A stretch of 55,308 nt of DNA from Microvirga sp. KLBC 81 (GTDB lineage: Bacteria; Pseudomonadota; Alphaproteobacteria; Rhizobiales; Beijerinckiaceae): positions 1 to 55,308 of the forward strand of contig NZ_QDAH01000038.1 in the NCBI RefSeq assembly GCF_003075415.1, in the 5' to 3' direction. The notes beneath the pieces are model-generated. The model made no database searches, was not told the DNA's origin, and was given only the letters and a program-made list of their open reading frames with translations. Each line of letters begins with the position of its first letter. Within the stretch, counting starts at the first letter, position 1. The position numbers were made by a program, and so were the translations under genes. Positions 40,423 to 48,152 of the stretch are shown here, piece by piece.

Positions 40423-41137
40423 AATTGAGAAGACCTTGAAGATCGCGGCCATGGGCGATCTTCACGTGCGTGAAGACAATGCGGAATGCTACCGCGAATT
40501 GTTTGGCGAAATCTCGCGAGAGGCGGATGTCCTCGTCCTTGCCGGCGACCTGACGGATCTCGGCAAGCCGAAGGAAGCGGAGCTCCTCGCGCAGGACCTC
40601 AAGGCTTGCTCGATCCCCGTTGTCGGCGTGCTCGGCAACCACGATTACGAGTGCGGAGCCCATGAACAGGTGGCGCATATTCTTCGCGACGCGGGCATGA
40701 AACTGCTCGACGGGCAATCCGTCGAGATCGACGGCGTCGGCTTCGTCGGCGTGAAGGGATTTGCCGGCGGTTTCGGACGACGCATGCTGGGCTACTTCGG
40801 CGAGCCTGCCATGAAGCAGTTCGTCAACGAGACCATGAACGAGACATTGCGACTCGAGAATGCCATGCGGCATGTCAAAGCCAAGCGATCCGTCGTCATT
40901 CTCCACTATGCGCCTGTCGTTGACACCATTGAAAGCGAGCCGCTTGAGATCTATCCCTTCCTCGGCTCCTCACGGCTGGCCGAGACCATCGACCGCTTCA
41001 AGGTGAGCGCCATCGTGCACGGCCACGCGCATCGCGGCCGCTTCGAAGGACGCACGCCTGGAGGGCAGCCGGTCTACAACGTGGCCAAGCACATCGAGAA
41101 GCCAGGAGGGAAATCCTACGCCATTCTCGAAATCTAA
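40415..41137 (+). CDS. calcineurin-like metallophosphoesterase
   Basis: A 240-residue binuclear metallophosphoesterase. The full motif set is present: Asp15 and His17 (GDLHV), Asp45 (AGDLTD), Asn75-His76 (GNHDYE), His164 (ILHYAP) and GHAH at 203-206. It should hydrolyse phosphomono- or diesters in the cytoplasm, as it has no signal peptide. I use the ATG at 40415, which overlaps the end of the nucleotidyltransferase gene. The pairing of an NMP-adding and a phosphoester-cleaving enzyme suggests opposing actions on one substrate, but that is speculation. Confidence 0.9.
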   Translation: MSEIEKTLKIAAMGDLHVREDNAECYRELFGEISREADVLVLAGDLTDLGKPKEAELLAQDLKACSIPVVGVLGNHDYECGAHEQVAHILRDAGMKLLDGQSVEIDGVGFVGVKGFAGGFGRRMLGYFGEPAMKQFVNETMNETLRLENAMRHVKAKRSVVILHYAPVVDTIESEPLEIYPFLGSSRLAETIDRFKVSAIVHGHAHRGRFEGRTPGGQPVYNVAKHIEKPGGKSYAILEI

Positions 41138-41182
41138 CTCCGCTAGCGCACGTGCGGACAAGTGGACGCGGTTATTCGCTAC

Positions 41183-41227
41183 AGCATCGGACGTGAAAAG
41201 TGGATTTGAACTTTTGGGTCCGATGCT
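41183..41227. repeat. dispersed palindromic repeat, family A, degenerate
   Basis: AGCATCGGAC, then AAAAGTGG and CTTTTGGG, then GTCCGATGCT: one hairpin module of family A with drift, between two convergent genes. Confidence 0.7.
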
Positions 41228-41233
41228 CAAGGA

Positions 41234-41455
41234 TCAGAACCGTGTTCCCGGACCTGTCGGATTGCCGGGCAGGTAATCAGGTTCGGAGCCGGGTCCTCTC
41301 GGATCGGTGATCCCCGGATCGTTTACGGGGTAAGGCGTGCGCGGACCTGTCGGCCCCGTATCCGGCAGATCGTCAGGATCCGTGCCGGGCGGCACCTCGC
41401 TCGGAATGTTTCCGCCGGGCAGTGGTTCGTTCGTGGGAGCGCCTGGATTGGCCAT
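41234..41455 (-). CDS. small proline/glycine-rich hypothetical protein
   Basis: A 73-residue low-complexity protein (MANPGAPTNEPLPGGNIPSE, then PDDLPDTGPTGPRTPYPVND and GPGSEPDYLPGNPTGPG) rich in Pro, Gly and Asp, surely disordered. AAGGA lies 8 bases before the ATG at 41455. A one-mismatch EcfG-type promoter ends about 37 bases upstream, giving a short leader. I recognise no family. Similar proline-rich stress peptides occur in this order, but the function is unknown. Confidence 0.65.
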   Translation of the reverse strand: MANPGAPTNEPLPGGNIPSEVPPGTDPDDLPDTGPTGPRTPYPVNDPGITDPRGPGSEPDYLPGNPTGPGTRF

Positions 41456-41491
41456 CCTTTGCATCCTTCTTGAATTGTTCGTGATTGGGTC

Positions 41492-41516
41492 AACAAGGCC
41501 ATGCAGGTCAGGTTCC
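41492..41516 (-). promoter_or_regulatory. possible EcfG-type promoter (one mismatch)
   Basis: Minus strand: GGAAC (41516-41512), 16 bases, TGTT (41495-41492). It faces the proline-rich small gene, and is back to back with the perfect EcfG promoter of the PfpI gene 18 bases away. Confidence 0.4.
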
Positions 41517-41533
41517 GCATGCGAATGGCTTTC

Positions 41534-41558
41534 GGAACCCCTGCCCTCTTCACCCGTT
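41534..41558 (+). promoter_or_regulatory. EcfG-type promoter of the DJ-1/PfpI gene
   Basis: GGAAC (41534-41538), 16 bases, CGTT (41555-41558): a perfect match, 36 bases before the ATG at 41594. Confidence 0.75.
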
Positions 41559-41593
41559 CCACCGGCGTCCGCTACAAAACGATGGAGAGCGTC

Positions 41594-42175
41594 ATGCCTG
41601 ACATACAACAGGCCAAGATCCTCATTATGGCGACGGATGGTTTCGAGCAGTCAGAGCTCATGGTGCCGCAGAAAAAGCTCTCGGAAGCAGGGGCAACGGT
41701 TGAAGTCGCAGCGCCTCGGTCACGCATGAAGCCGGATGAGATCCGCGGGTGGGACGAGAAGGATTGGGGCAAGAGCGTGACGGTCGACAAAGATATCGAG
41801 ACGATCGATGCGTCCGCCTACGATGCGCTCGTGCTGCCCGGTGGACAGATCAACCCCGACAAGCTGCGCGTTGAGCCGAAAGCCATCGAGATCATCCGCG
41901 CCTTCTACTCATCCGGCAAAGTGATTGCCGCCATCTGCCACGCGCCGTGGCTGCTTGTCGAAGCAGGCATCATCAAGGGCAAGCAATGCACCTCCTATCA
42001 CTCCATCAAGACGGACGTGATGAACGCCGGCGGCCAGTGGCGCGATGAGACAGTCGTGACAGATCAAGGCGTGATCACGAGCCGCAATCCAGGCGATCTC
42101 GACGCCTTCGTGAGCAAGATCGTCGAGGAGATCCGCGAAGGGTCTCACGCCGGTCGCCGCCAGGCGGCAGAATGA
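41594..42175 (+). CDS. DJ-1/PfpI family (type 1 glutamine amidotransferase-like) protein
   Basis: A 193-residue DJ-1/PfpI protein, closest in style to YhbO/Hsp31-type stress enzymes. The nucleophile elbow is AAICHAPWLL with Cys115-His116, and the conserved Glu19 is in TDGFEQSELMVP. The family degrades or deglycates damaged proteins and metabolites. I choose the ATG at 41594 because GGAGAG precedes it. Alternative in-frame ATGs at 41582 and earlier would overlap the promoter leader. The perfect EcfG promoter places it in the general stress response. Confidence 0.92.
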   Translation: MPDIQQAKILIMATDGFEQSELMVPQKKLSEAGATVEVAAPRSRMKPDEIRGWDEKDWGKSVTVDKDIETIDASAYDALVLPGGQINPDKLRVEPKAIEIIRAFYSSGKVIAAICHAPWLLVEAGIIKGKQCTSYHSIKTDVMNAGGQWRDETVVTDQGVITSRNPGDLDAFVSKIVEEIREGSHAGRRQAAE

Positions 42176-42197
42176 TCGTCTCGCGATCGTGAAACGA

Positions 42198-42225
42198 AAA
42201 GCGGCCGGTTCGCACCGGCCGCTTT
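42198..42225. terminator. bidirectional terminator between pfpI and Tim44-like gene
   Basis: Perfect 12-bp stem AAAGCGGCCGGT/ACCGGCCGCTTT with a 4-base loop. On the minus strand it is followed by TCGTTTC, so it suits the Tim44-like gene best. Confidence 0.8.
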
Positions 42226-42246
42226 GATGTCGATCAGTATCAAAGC

Positions 42247-43266
42247 TTACGCCTGCTGGATCGCGGAGATCTTCCACGGACCGCCCTGGACGCGACGGAA
42301 GGTCCACACCTCCCGGGCTTCCTCAGGTTTCGTGGGATCACCCTCCAACACCCGGCCAGTCGCCTTGTCGGTCAGGACGTCGATTAGCGAGAAGCGCATG
42401 GCAACGGTCGCATATTCCGTCGCGCCCTCACGCCAGGCTTCGGAGAGATCACCCTGAAGCAGGCGTACGTTCGAGACCTTGTTCACGACACCGCGCGCAG
42501 CGTTGTCGTTGAGCTCCTCCTGGATGTAGCCCGCCATTTCAGGCGTGGCCAATGTCCAGAGTTTTTCGATATCCTGACGCGAATAGGCATCCTGCAACTC
42601 GACAAGCGAGCGCTCGAAGCCTGCGTAATCCTGCTCGCCGATGCCGATCTCATCGCGCACATCGGTGCGGCGACGATATTGGTTCATGCCGCCCAATGCA
42701 CCGCCAAGAGCGCCACCAGCCAAACCGCCTAAGCCACTCGCCATAGGGCGACCGCCGCTCGGAGGCACGCTGCCGCCTGCCGTAGTTCGCTGATAGCCCT
42801 GCGGACCCGCATAGGACGGTGCCTCACGCCGGCGGAACCACTTCATGGCGAACGAGATCAGCAGCACGATCAGGCCGATCTGGAGCAGAAGCCCCACGAC
42901 CGAGGCCAGACCTGCGAGACCGCCGAAGAAGCCGTTGCCCATGAGCAGGCCGAGCAGGCCCGCGCCGAAGAGGCCGGCCATCAGGCCCGTACCGAAGCCG
43001 AAGCGGCGCGGCTGCGCCACGTTCGGGCCCTGCAGACCCGGATTGTTGTAGGTCGGGCCCTGGTTCGGAGTCTGCGAGCGCTGAATGGGCGCAGCAGCCT
43101 CAGGCGCCGTTCGGGTTGCCGGAGGAGGCGTATAGGTGCGCGCGCCGCGCGATCCGAAGCTGCCTCGTCCGCCGCCGACGCGTGCTTCGGCGGCGCTGCC
43201 GGCCAGAACCAAGGCGGCAGCCAGAGCGACCATGACGCGGCTTCGGCGAGAAGCAAATTTCATCAT
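42247..43266 (-). CDS. Tim44-like domain-containing protein
   Basis: A 339-residue membrane/periplasmic protein. A signal-type N-terminus (RVMVALAAALVLAGSAAEA) is followed by a Gly/Pro-rich segment, one or two spans (GTGLMAGLFGAGLLGLLMGN; VGLLLQIGLIVLLISFAMKW) and a C-terminal Tim44-like domain of about 140 residues (EQDYAGFERSLVELQDAYSR, LWTLATPEMAGYIQEELND, VWTFRRVQGGPWKISAIQ). The mitochondrial homologue links translocase and Hsp70; the bacterial function is unknown. The ATG at 43266 or 43263 is the start; the ribosome site is weak. Confidence 0.9.
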   Translation of the reverse strand: MMKFASRRSRVMVALAAALVLAGSAAEARVGGGRGSFGSRGARTYTPPPATRTAPEAAAPIQRSQTPNQGPTYNNPGLQGPNVAQPRRFGFGTGLMAGLFGAGLLGLLMGNGFFGGLAGLASVVGLLLQIGLIVLLISFAMKWFRRREAPSYAGPQGYQRTTAGGSVPPSGGRPMASGLGGLAGGALGGALGGMNQYRRRTDVRDEIGIGEQDYAGFERSLVELQDAYSRQDIEKLWTLATPEMAGYIQEELNDNAARGVVNKVSNVRLLQGDLSEAWREGATEYATVAMRFSLIDVLTDKATGRVLEGDPTKPEEAREVWTFRRVQGGPWKISAIQQA

Positions 43267-43389
43267 CGTTTCGTTTTCATCCCAAAGGAGCACGACGCTC
43301 CAGACCTTTATGTGGTAATGGCCCGGCCTTTTCAAAGGGCCGGGCCTGCAAATCGCGACGCCATGCGGGTCAGATTGGTCCGGAGAAGC

Positions 43390-43665
43390 TCAGTGGCCCT
43401 TGCCCTTCTTGAGCTGATCGATGCGCTTCGACGCCTCGGCCTTGTCGAGGTCAGGGTCGAAGGCCTTCGGATCATGCGCCTGCTCGGAGAGGGTTTTAAG
43501 GTAGGACGCTTGGGCCTCCGTCATGGGTTCGTGACCCGTCACCCAATCTTCCGGATCTTTGACCCGGTTGCCCGTGGCATCTGGATTGACCTTTGGATTA
43601 TCAGTCTCTGCCGCGTGCTTACGCTTATGAGGGCCGTGGTGGGAGGCTGGGTTTCTCGACGACAT
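43390..43665 (-). CDS. DUF3072 domain-containing protein
   Basis: A 91-residue basic protein. KDPEDWVTGHEPMTEAQASY, then LKTLSEQA and DLDKAEASKRIDQLKKGKG is the DUF3072 motif, a short helix-pair related in appearance to a SAP/LEM-like or seed-stress helix. The N-terminal part is polar and His/Lys-rich. AGGAG precedes the ATG. A one-mismatch EcfG-type promoter lies 39-64 bases upstream. Function unknown. Confidence 0.9.
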   Translation of the reverse strand: MSSRNPASHHGPHKRKHAAETDNPKVNPDATGNRVKDPEDWVTGHEPMTEAQASYLKTLSEQAHDPKAFDPDLDKAEASKRIDQLKKGKGH

Positions 43666-43703
43666 GTGAGACTCCTATTGTTCGCTTTTTGTTCTGAAAT
43701 GAG

Positions 43704-43729
43704 AACATCGGAATCAGGCCCTTGGTTCC
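43704..43729 (-). promoter_or_regulatory. possible EcfG-type promoter of DUF3072 (one mismatch)
   Basis: Minus strand: GGAAC (43729-43725), 17 bases, TGTT (43707-43704). Confidence 0.4.
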
Positions 43730-43779
43730 CATACGGAAAGACGGGCTACCCCCGGCGACTCGTCCCCATTATCCACAGG

Positions 43780-43823
43780 TTGAGTGCTCGACTTATGGCT
43801 AGGCTTATGTTCTCTGTTCGTTC
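43780..43823 (+). promoter_or_regulatory. SOS promoter with LexA box
   Basis: TTGAGT (43780-43785), 17 bases, GCTTAT (43803-43808), immediately followed by GTTC-N7-GTTC at 43809-43823. The latter is the exact alphaproteobacterial LexA operator. It lies 46 bases before the Y-family polymerase relic, which explains it. Confidence 0.7.
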
Positions 43824-43868
43824 GCCCCACAGAAAGACCGGTGAGCAACCATACGCAGGCCAGCGGGC

Positions 43869-44175
43869 CTGGAGCGGCTTTATGTCGATTTCGATACCTT
43901 CTTTGCCAGTGCTGAGTAGCACCTACAGCCGCATCTTCGCGGCCGGCCTATCGGAGTTATTCCGGTCGATTCCGAACATACGGGACTGATTGCCGTCAGT
44001 CGCAAGGCGAAGGCGCTCGGCATCAAGCATGGAATATCTGTCCGTCATCGCCGACCGGCTCAACACCAGCCATGGGCAGACGCTTCTGCACTTCGGGCCC
44101 TGGGTCGACATCCCTGGCGGCTATGCGGGAGCGAAGATCGCCTTCAACCGCATTCCCGACGCTGAGGATTTTTGA
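43869..44175 (+). pseudogene. Y-family (DinB/ImuB-like) DNA polymerase, nonfunctional relic
   Basis: The two ends of the gene survive. From 43869 the frame reads LERLYVDFDTFFASAE, then a TAG at 43917 where the family has Gln, then in the same frame HLQPHLRGRPIGVIPVDSEH, TGLIAVSRKAKALGIKHG. This is the polymerase N-terminus with its metal-binding DFD. At about 44030 it jumps to another frame encoding the C-terminus (ADRLNTSHGQTLLHFGPW, IPGGYAGAKIAFNRIPDAED, then F and a stop). Roughly 1 kb of palm, fingers and little-finger sequence is missing. The start codon is now CTG. The SOS promoter upstream is intact. Confidence 0.82.
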
Positions 44176-44198
44176 GGAAGAACATAGCCTTCCACCGT

Positions 44199-44287
44199 CA
44201 TCCCCGGGTTTGTCCCGGGGATCCACGTCTTAGGAGGCACTGAGGCTTAAAAACGTGGATGCCCGGCACAAGGCCGGGCATGACGAG
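44199..44287. repeat. dispersed palindromic repeat, family B copy 2
   Basis: ATCCCCGGG/CCCGGGGAT (44200-44208 with 44214-44222) and TGCCCGGC/GCCGGGCA (44260-44267 with 44273-44280). In addition ATCCACGT (44221-44228) is complementary to ACGTGGAT (44253-44260), so the whole element can fold as one branched structure. It lies between the convergent polymerase relic and ilvE. Confidence 0.8.
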
Positions 44288-44307
44288 ACGCATGGATATG
44301 AGAGGCT

Positions 44308-45195
44308 TCAAGCGGCCCTGGCCTTGGGCTGCACCTCGGCCGTGTAGTCGTCCATCAGCGTCTTGGTGATGCTGCCCGGCGTGTAGGTGTAGGGGCCGAC
44401 CTCGGACACGGGCGTGACTTCCGCCGCCGTGCCGGTGATGAAGCATTCCTGGAAGCTCGAGAGCTCCTCCGGCATGATCCGGCGCTCGGCCACTTCGAGG
44501 CCCCGGCGCTTGGCGAGTTCGATCACCGTCTTGCGGGTGATGCCATCGAGGAAGCAATCGGCGATGGGAGTATGGACCACACCGTCCTTCACGAAGAACA
44601 CATTGGCGCCGGTGCATTCGGCAACGCGGCCCTGCCAGTCGAGCATGAGGGAATCGGCATAGCCGTTGCGTTCCGCCTTATGCTTCGAGATGGTGCAGAT
44701 CATGTAGAGACCCGCAGCCTTCGCGGCCGACGGAGCAGTCGCCGGATCGGGACGGCGGTATTCCGCGATGTCGATGCGGATGCCCTTCATCTTCTGGGCC
44801 GGATCGAAATAGCTCGGCCATTCCCAGGAGGCGATGGCGAGATGGATCTTGTTGGTCTGAGCGGCCACGCCCATCATCTCCGAGCCGCGCCAGGCAACCG
44901 GACGCAGATAGGCATCCGTCTGGCCGTTCTTCTCCAAAACGAGGCGCTTGGCGGCATCGATCTCGGCCACCGTATAGGGGATCTCGAAATCGAGAATCTG
45001 GGCGGACTTCTTCAGGCGCTCGGAATGCTCAGTCGACTTGAAGATCTCGCCCCCATAGGCGCGCTCGCCCTCGAACACGCTCGAGCCGTAGTGGAGGCCG
45101 TGCGAGAGGACGTGGAGCTTGGCATCCTTCCAGGGTACGAGTTGCCCGTCGTACCAAATCCAACCATCACGTTGATCGAAAGGGGTCGCGGACAT
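44308..45195 (-). CDS. ilvE: branched-chain amino acid aminotransferase
   Basis: A 295-residue class IV (fold type IV) aminotransferase performing the last step of Leu, Ile and Val synthesis. HGLHYGSSVFEGERAYG, the Schiff-base Lys159 (SAAKAAGLYM), ADSLMLDWQGRVAECTGANV and CFITGTAAEVTPV are diagnostic. AAAGGAG precedes the ATG at 45195. A much longer frame upstream covers the promoter region and is rejected. It is divergent from marR, and the shared gap contains a palindromic operator, so MarR could influence ilvE as well as itself. Confidence 0.95.
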   Translation of the reverse strand: MSATPFDQRDGWIWYDGQLVPWKDAKLHVLSHGLHYGSSVFEGERAYGGEIFKSTEHSERLKKSAQILDFEIPYTVAEIDAAKRLVLEKNGQTDAYLRPVAWRGSEMMGVAAQTNKIHLAIASWEWPSYFDPAQKMKGIRIDIAEYRRPDPATAPSAAKAAGLYMICTISKHKAERNGYADSLMLDWQGRVAECTGANVFFVKDGVVHTPIADCFLDGITRKTVIELAKRRGLEVAERRIMPEELSSFQECFITGTAAEVTPVSEVGPYTYTPGSITKTLMDDYTAEVQPKARAA

Positions 45196-45293
45196 CGTTT
45201 TCTCCTTTACTGTCGACCTCTGTGGCAACCGGGGCCGTGTAATTTCCGGTCGCTTCCGTGCCATTTCAGTTTCATTCATTTCACGAAAGCCGC

Positions 45294-45339
45294 TTGACGA
45301 GTAACAATCGTCCTGAGATATGTCAACAAGGCTGACATA
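45294..45339 (+). promoter_or_regulatory. marR promoter with palindromic operator
   Basis: -35 TTGACG (45294-45299), 17 bases, -10 GATATG (45317-45322). A perfect inverted repeat TATGTCA-N7-TGACATA (45319-45339) overlaps the -10 box and the start point. This is the layout expected for autorepression by a dimeric MarR protein. Confidence 0.68.
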
Positions 45340-45355
45340 AAATTGGATAAGGACG

Positions 45356-45886
45356 GTGCCAGACGCGATCCCGGCTTTCAAACCCCAGGCCCCCGAACAG
45401 AGCCTCGACAGGGACATCCTGGCCGAGATGCCGGCCTATGACCTGATCGAGCTGTTTTTCTTCGCCTATCGCGACTTCGTCAGCGATCCGGACAGGATCC
45501 TGGACGAATATGGCTTTGGCCGGGCGCATCACCGGGTCCTGCATTTCGTCAGCCGCCAGCCAGGCCTGACGATTGCCGAGCTTCTGGATATCTTGAGGAT
45601 CACGAAACAGAGCCTCAACCGCGTCCTCAAGGAGCTGATCGAGAAGAACTTCATCGAGAGCCGGATGGGGACCGCCGACCGGCGTCAGCGGCTGCTCCAT
45701 GCCACGCCCCAAGGTCATGATCTCGCCTTGAAGCTCGCCAAGCTCCAGACCCGCCGCATCATGCGCGCGCTGTCGGGTGCGGAACCGCAGGCCAAGGAGG
45801 CGATCAGCCAATACCTCCTGTGCCTCATCGACCCCGACGACCGTGAGCATGTGAAGCACCTCGTATTCGGGCCGGACAAAACCTGA
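45356..45886 (+). CDS. MarR family transcriptional regulator (PetP-like)
   Basis: A 176-residue MarR-type winged-helix dimer. The core covers about residues 55-140: LHFVSRQPGLTIAELLDILR, TKQSLNRVLKELIEKNFIES and the wing RMGTADRRQRLLHATPQG. The start codon is GTG with AAGGAC upstream. It is followed by an OmpR-type regulator, as petP-petR in Rhodobacter, where the pair is needed for cytochrome bc1 formation. The correspondence is from gene order and type, not alignment. The palindrome over its promoter suggests autorepression. Confidence 0.9.
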   Translation: MPDAIPAFKPQAPEQSLDRDILAEMPAYDLIELFFFAYRDFVSDPDRILDEYGFGRAHHRVLHFVSRQPGLTIAELLDILRITKQSLNRVLKELIEKNFIESRMGTADRRQRLLHATPQGHDLALKLAKLQTRRIMRALSGAEPQAKEAISQYLLCLIDPDDREHVKHLVFGPDKT

Positions 45887-45923
45887 TAAAGCAGGGGGCC
45901 CTTGAACAAGCGCCCCGGAGCCC

Positions 45924-46643
45924 ATGGAAGCACCCCGCATCGACATTCCCGACCACGCCCCCCACGTTCTCGTGGTGGATGACGACCGGCGCCTGCGCGA
46001 CCTCCTCACCCGATTCCTGACCGAGAATGGCTATCGCGTGACGGCGGCGGCCAGCGCGGCGGAAGCTCGGTCCAAAGCCGAGAGCTTCCTGTTCGACGCC
46101 TTCGTGCTCGACGTGATGATGCCCGGCGAGTCCGGCTTCGACTACGCGCGCAGCATCCGGGAAAACTCGCAGGTTCCAATTCTCATGCTCACGGCCCGGT
46201 CCGATACGTCCGACCGGGTCAAAGGCCTCGAGATCGGCGCGGACGATTACCTGCCCAAGCCCTTCGAGCCGCGCGAGCTGCTTTTGCGTCTTGGCAACAT
46301 CCTCAAGCGCGCCTTGCCCGCGGCGGGTGCACCGAGCGGCGATGTGCCTGAAGTCATCTATTTCGGCCCTTTCTCGTATCGCTTCGATCGTGGCGAGCTG
46401 CGGCGCGGCGATGACATCGTGCGCATCACCGAGCGCGAGCGCGAGATCCTGACGATCTTGGGATCAGCAACAGGCGACAACGTTCCACGCGAGGCATTGG
46501 CCGGCAATGGTGCAGCCGCGAACGAGCGCACTGTGGACGTGCAGATCAATCGCCTACGCCGCAAGATCGAGAACGATCCGGCCAATCCGATCTTCCTGCA
46601 GACCGTGCGCGGCATCGGCTATCGCCTCGTGATTGACCGATGA
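45924..46643 (+). CDS. OmpR/PhoB-type response regulator (PetR-like)
   Basis: A 239-residue two-component regulator. The receiver domain has acidic residues Asp20/Asp21 ([10 protein letters not shown]), phosphoacceptor Asp63 ([12 protein letters not shown]), Thr90 and Lys112 ([10 protein letters not shown]). The C-terminal OmpR-type winged helix covers about 145-238 ([40 protein letters not shown]). It follows marR by 37 bases and overlaps the histidine kinase start by 4 bases (ATGA), giving a three-gene operon. Confidence 0.95.
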   Translation: MEAPRIDIPDHAPHVLVVDDDRRLRDLLTRFLTENGYRVTAAASAAEARSKAESFLFDAFVLDVMMPGESGFDYARSIRENSQVPILMLTARSDTSDRVKGLEIGADDYLPKPFEPRELLLRLGNILKRALPAAGAPSGDVPEVIYFGPFSYRFDRGELRRGDDIVRITEREREILTILGSATGDNVPREALAGNGAAANERTVDVQINRLRRKIENDPANPIFLQTVRGIGYRLVIDR

Positions 46644-48007
46644 AGATTGGCGCGGTCCTTCACTACACGCCGCTCGATCGCGCGGCACGCTGGTTCAGCC
46701 GATTTCTGCCAAAGGGGCTTTATGCGCGCGCGCTTATCATCATCATCGCGCCGGTGATCCTGCTGCAATCCGTCGTCGCTTACGTGTTCATGGAGCGGCA
46801 TTACGAGCTGGTGACGCGCCGTCTCTCCTCGGCCGTCACAGCAGATATCGCAGCCCTCATCCAGATCTACGAAAGCTATCCGCAGGACAGGGAAGCAACG
46901 ACGCTTACGCGCATCGCATCCGACAGCCTGCAGCTCGACGTGGACATCCTGCACAACACCGATCTGCCGCCACCTGGCCCGAAGCCATTCTTCTCGATTC
47001 TGGACGAGACCCTCTCCAACGAGCTGCGCCGCCAGATCGACCGGCCCTATTGGCTGGATACCGTCGGACGCTCGAACTACGTGGAGATTCGCGTCAAGCT
47101 CAACCAGAACACCGTCATGCGGGTGCTCGCACGGCGCAGCCAGGCCTATGCCTCGAACTCGCACATTTTCCTCGTATGGATGGGCGGCTCATCCTTCGTT
47201 TTGCTCGGCATCGCCATCCTGTTCCTGCGCAATCAGATCAGGCCGATCCTGCGCCTTGCAGAAGCGGCGGAAGCGCTCGGCATGGGACGTGAGATCGAGT
47301 TCCGCCCGCGCGGCGCACGCGAGGTGCGCCAGGCCGGATACTCCTTCCTCGAAATGAAGCGGCGCATCGAGCGCAACATCGAACAACGCACGACGATGCT
47401 CAACGGCGTCAGCCACGATCTGCGCACCATCCTCACCCGCTTCAAGCTATCGCTTGCGCTCATGCAGCCAACACCCGAGGTCGAGGATCTCAAGCGAGAT
47501 GTCGACGAGATGAGCCGCATGCTCGAGGGTTATCTTGCCTTTGCGCGTGGCGAAGGAGGCGATGCGGGCGAGCAGGCCAGCGAGACGGATCTGCGCCAGC
47601 TTCTCGAAGAGGCGCAATCCGATGCCGAGCGCCAGGGTCATGTGACGGAACTCGATATCGTCGGCGATCCGATCATCATCGTTCGTCCTGATGCGTTCCG
47701 CCGCCTTCTCTTCAATCTCGTCTCCAACGCCGCACGCCATGGAGAGCGGATTGCGATCACCGCCAATCACGAAACGCGCTGGCTTATTCTGCATGTGGAC
47801 GATGACGGCCCAGGCATTCCGCCCGACATGCGCGAGGAAGTATTCAAACCTTTCGTGCGTCTCGACGAAGCGCGCAACCAGGATGAGGGCGGCTCAGGCC
47901 TGGGCCTCGCAATCGCGCGTGATATCGCCCGCTCTCATGGCGGCGATATCACGCTAGGCGACAGCCCGCTCGGCGGTTTGCGCGCAACAGTGCGGTTGCC
48001 GGCCTGA
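46640..48007 (+). CDS. HAMP-domain sensor histidine kinase
   Basis: A 455-residue inner-membrane kinase, EnvZ-like in layout: span 1 at about 30-50, a roughly 125-residue periplasmic domain, span 2 at about 175-197, HAMP 198-250, H-box with His259 ([18 protein letters not shown]), and an HATPase domain ([33 protein letters not shown]). The H-box has Ile where EnvZ-type kinases have Pro (SHDLRTPLTR). The signal is unknown. It is cotranscribed and translationally coupled with the response regulator, its evident partner. Confidence 0.94.
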   Translation: MKIGAVLHYTPLDRAARWFSRFLPKGLYARALIIIIAPVILLQSVVAYVFMERHYELVTRRLSSAVTADIAALIQIYESYPQDREATTLTRIASDSLQLDVDILHNTDLPPPGPKPFFSILDETLSNELRRQIDRPYWLDTVGRSNYVEIRVKLNQNTVMRVLARRSQAYASNSHIFLVWMGGSSFVLLGIAILFLRNQIRPILRLAEAAEALGMGREIEFRPRGAREVRQAGYSFLEMKRRIERNIEQRTTMLNGVSHDLRTILTRFKLSLALMQPTPEVEDLKRDVDEMSRMLEGYLAFARGEGGDAGEQASETDLRQLLEEAQSDAERQGHVTELDIVGDPIIIVRPDAFRRLLFNLVSNAARHGERIAITANHETRWLILHVDDDGPGIPPDMREEVFKPFVRLDEARNQDEGGSGLGLAIARDIARSHGGDITLGDSPLGGLRATVRLPA

Positions 48008-48018
48008 CGACACTCACC

Positions 48019-48130
48019 TTGTCATAGCCGTCCCCGGACTTGATCCGGGAATCAGTCCCGGCCATCCCGATGCGGAAAAGCGCGGCGCCTTTCCCAATCG
48101 AGATCACCGGCATAAGGCCGGTGATGACGT
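48019..48130. repeat. dispersed palindromic repeat, family B copy 3
   Basis: GTCATAGCCGTCCCCGGACT, then ATCCGGGAATC, CCGGCCATCCCGATGCGG, and a second dyad ATCACCGGC/GCCGGTGAT followed by GACG. It is more diverged than copies 1 and 2 but has the same GTCAT...ATGACG framing, between convergent kinase and csaA genes. Confidence 0.7.
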
Positions 48131-48152
48131 GGAGGTGGGACAGGACGAACTT

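Noticed and set aside
43769..43777. A perfect DnaA box (TTATCCACA)
   Set aside because: It is a single box with no cluster, AT-rich element or replication gene nearby, so there is no origin.
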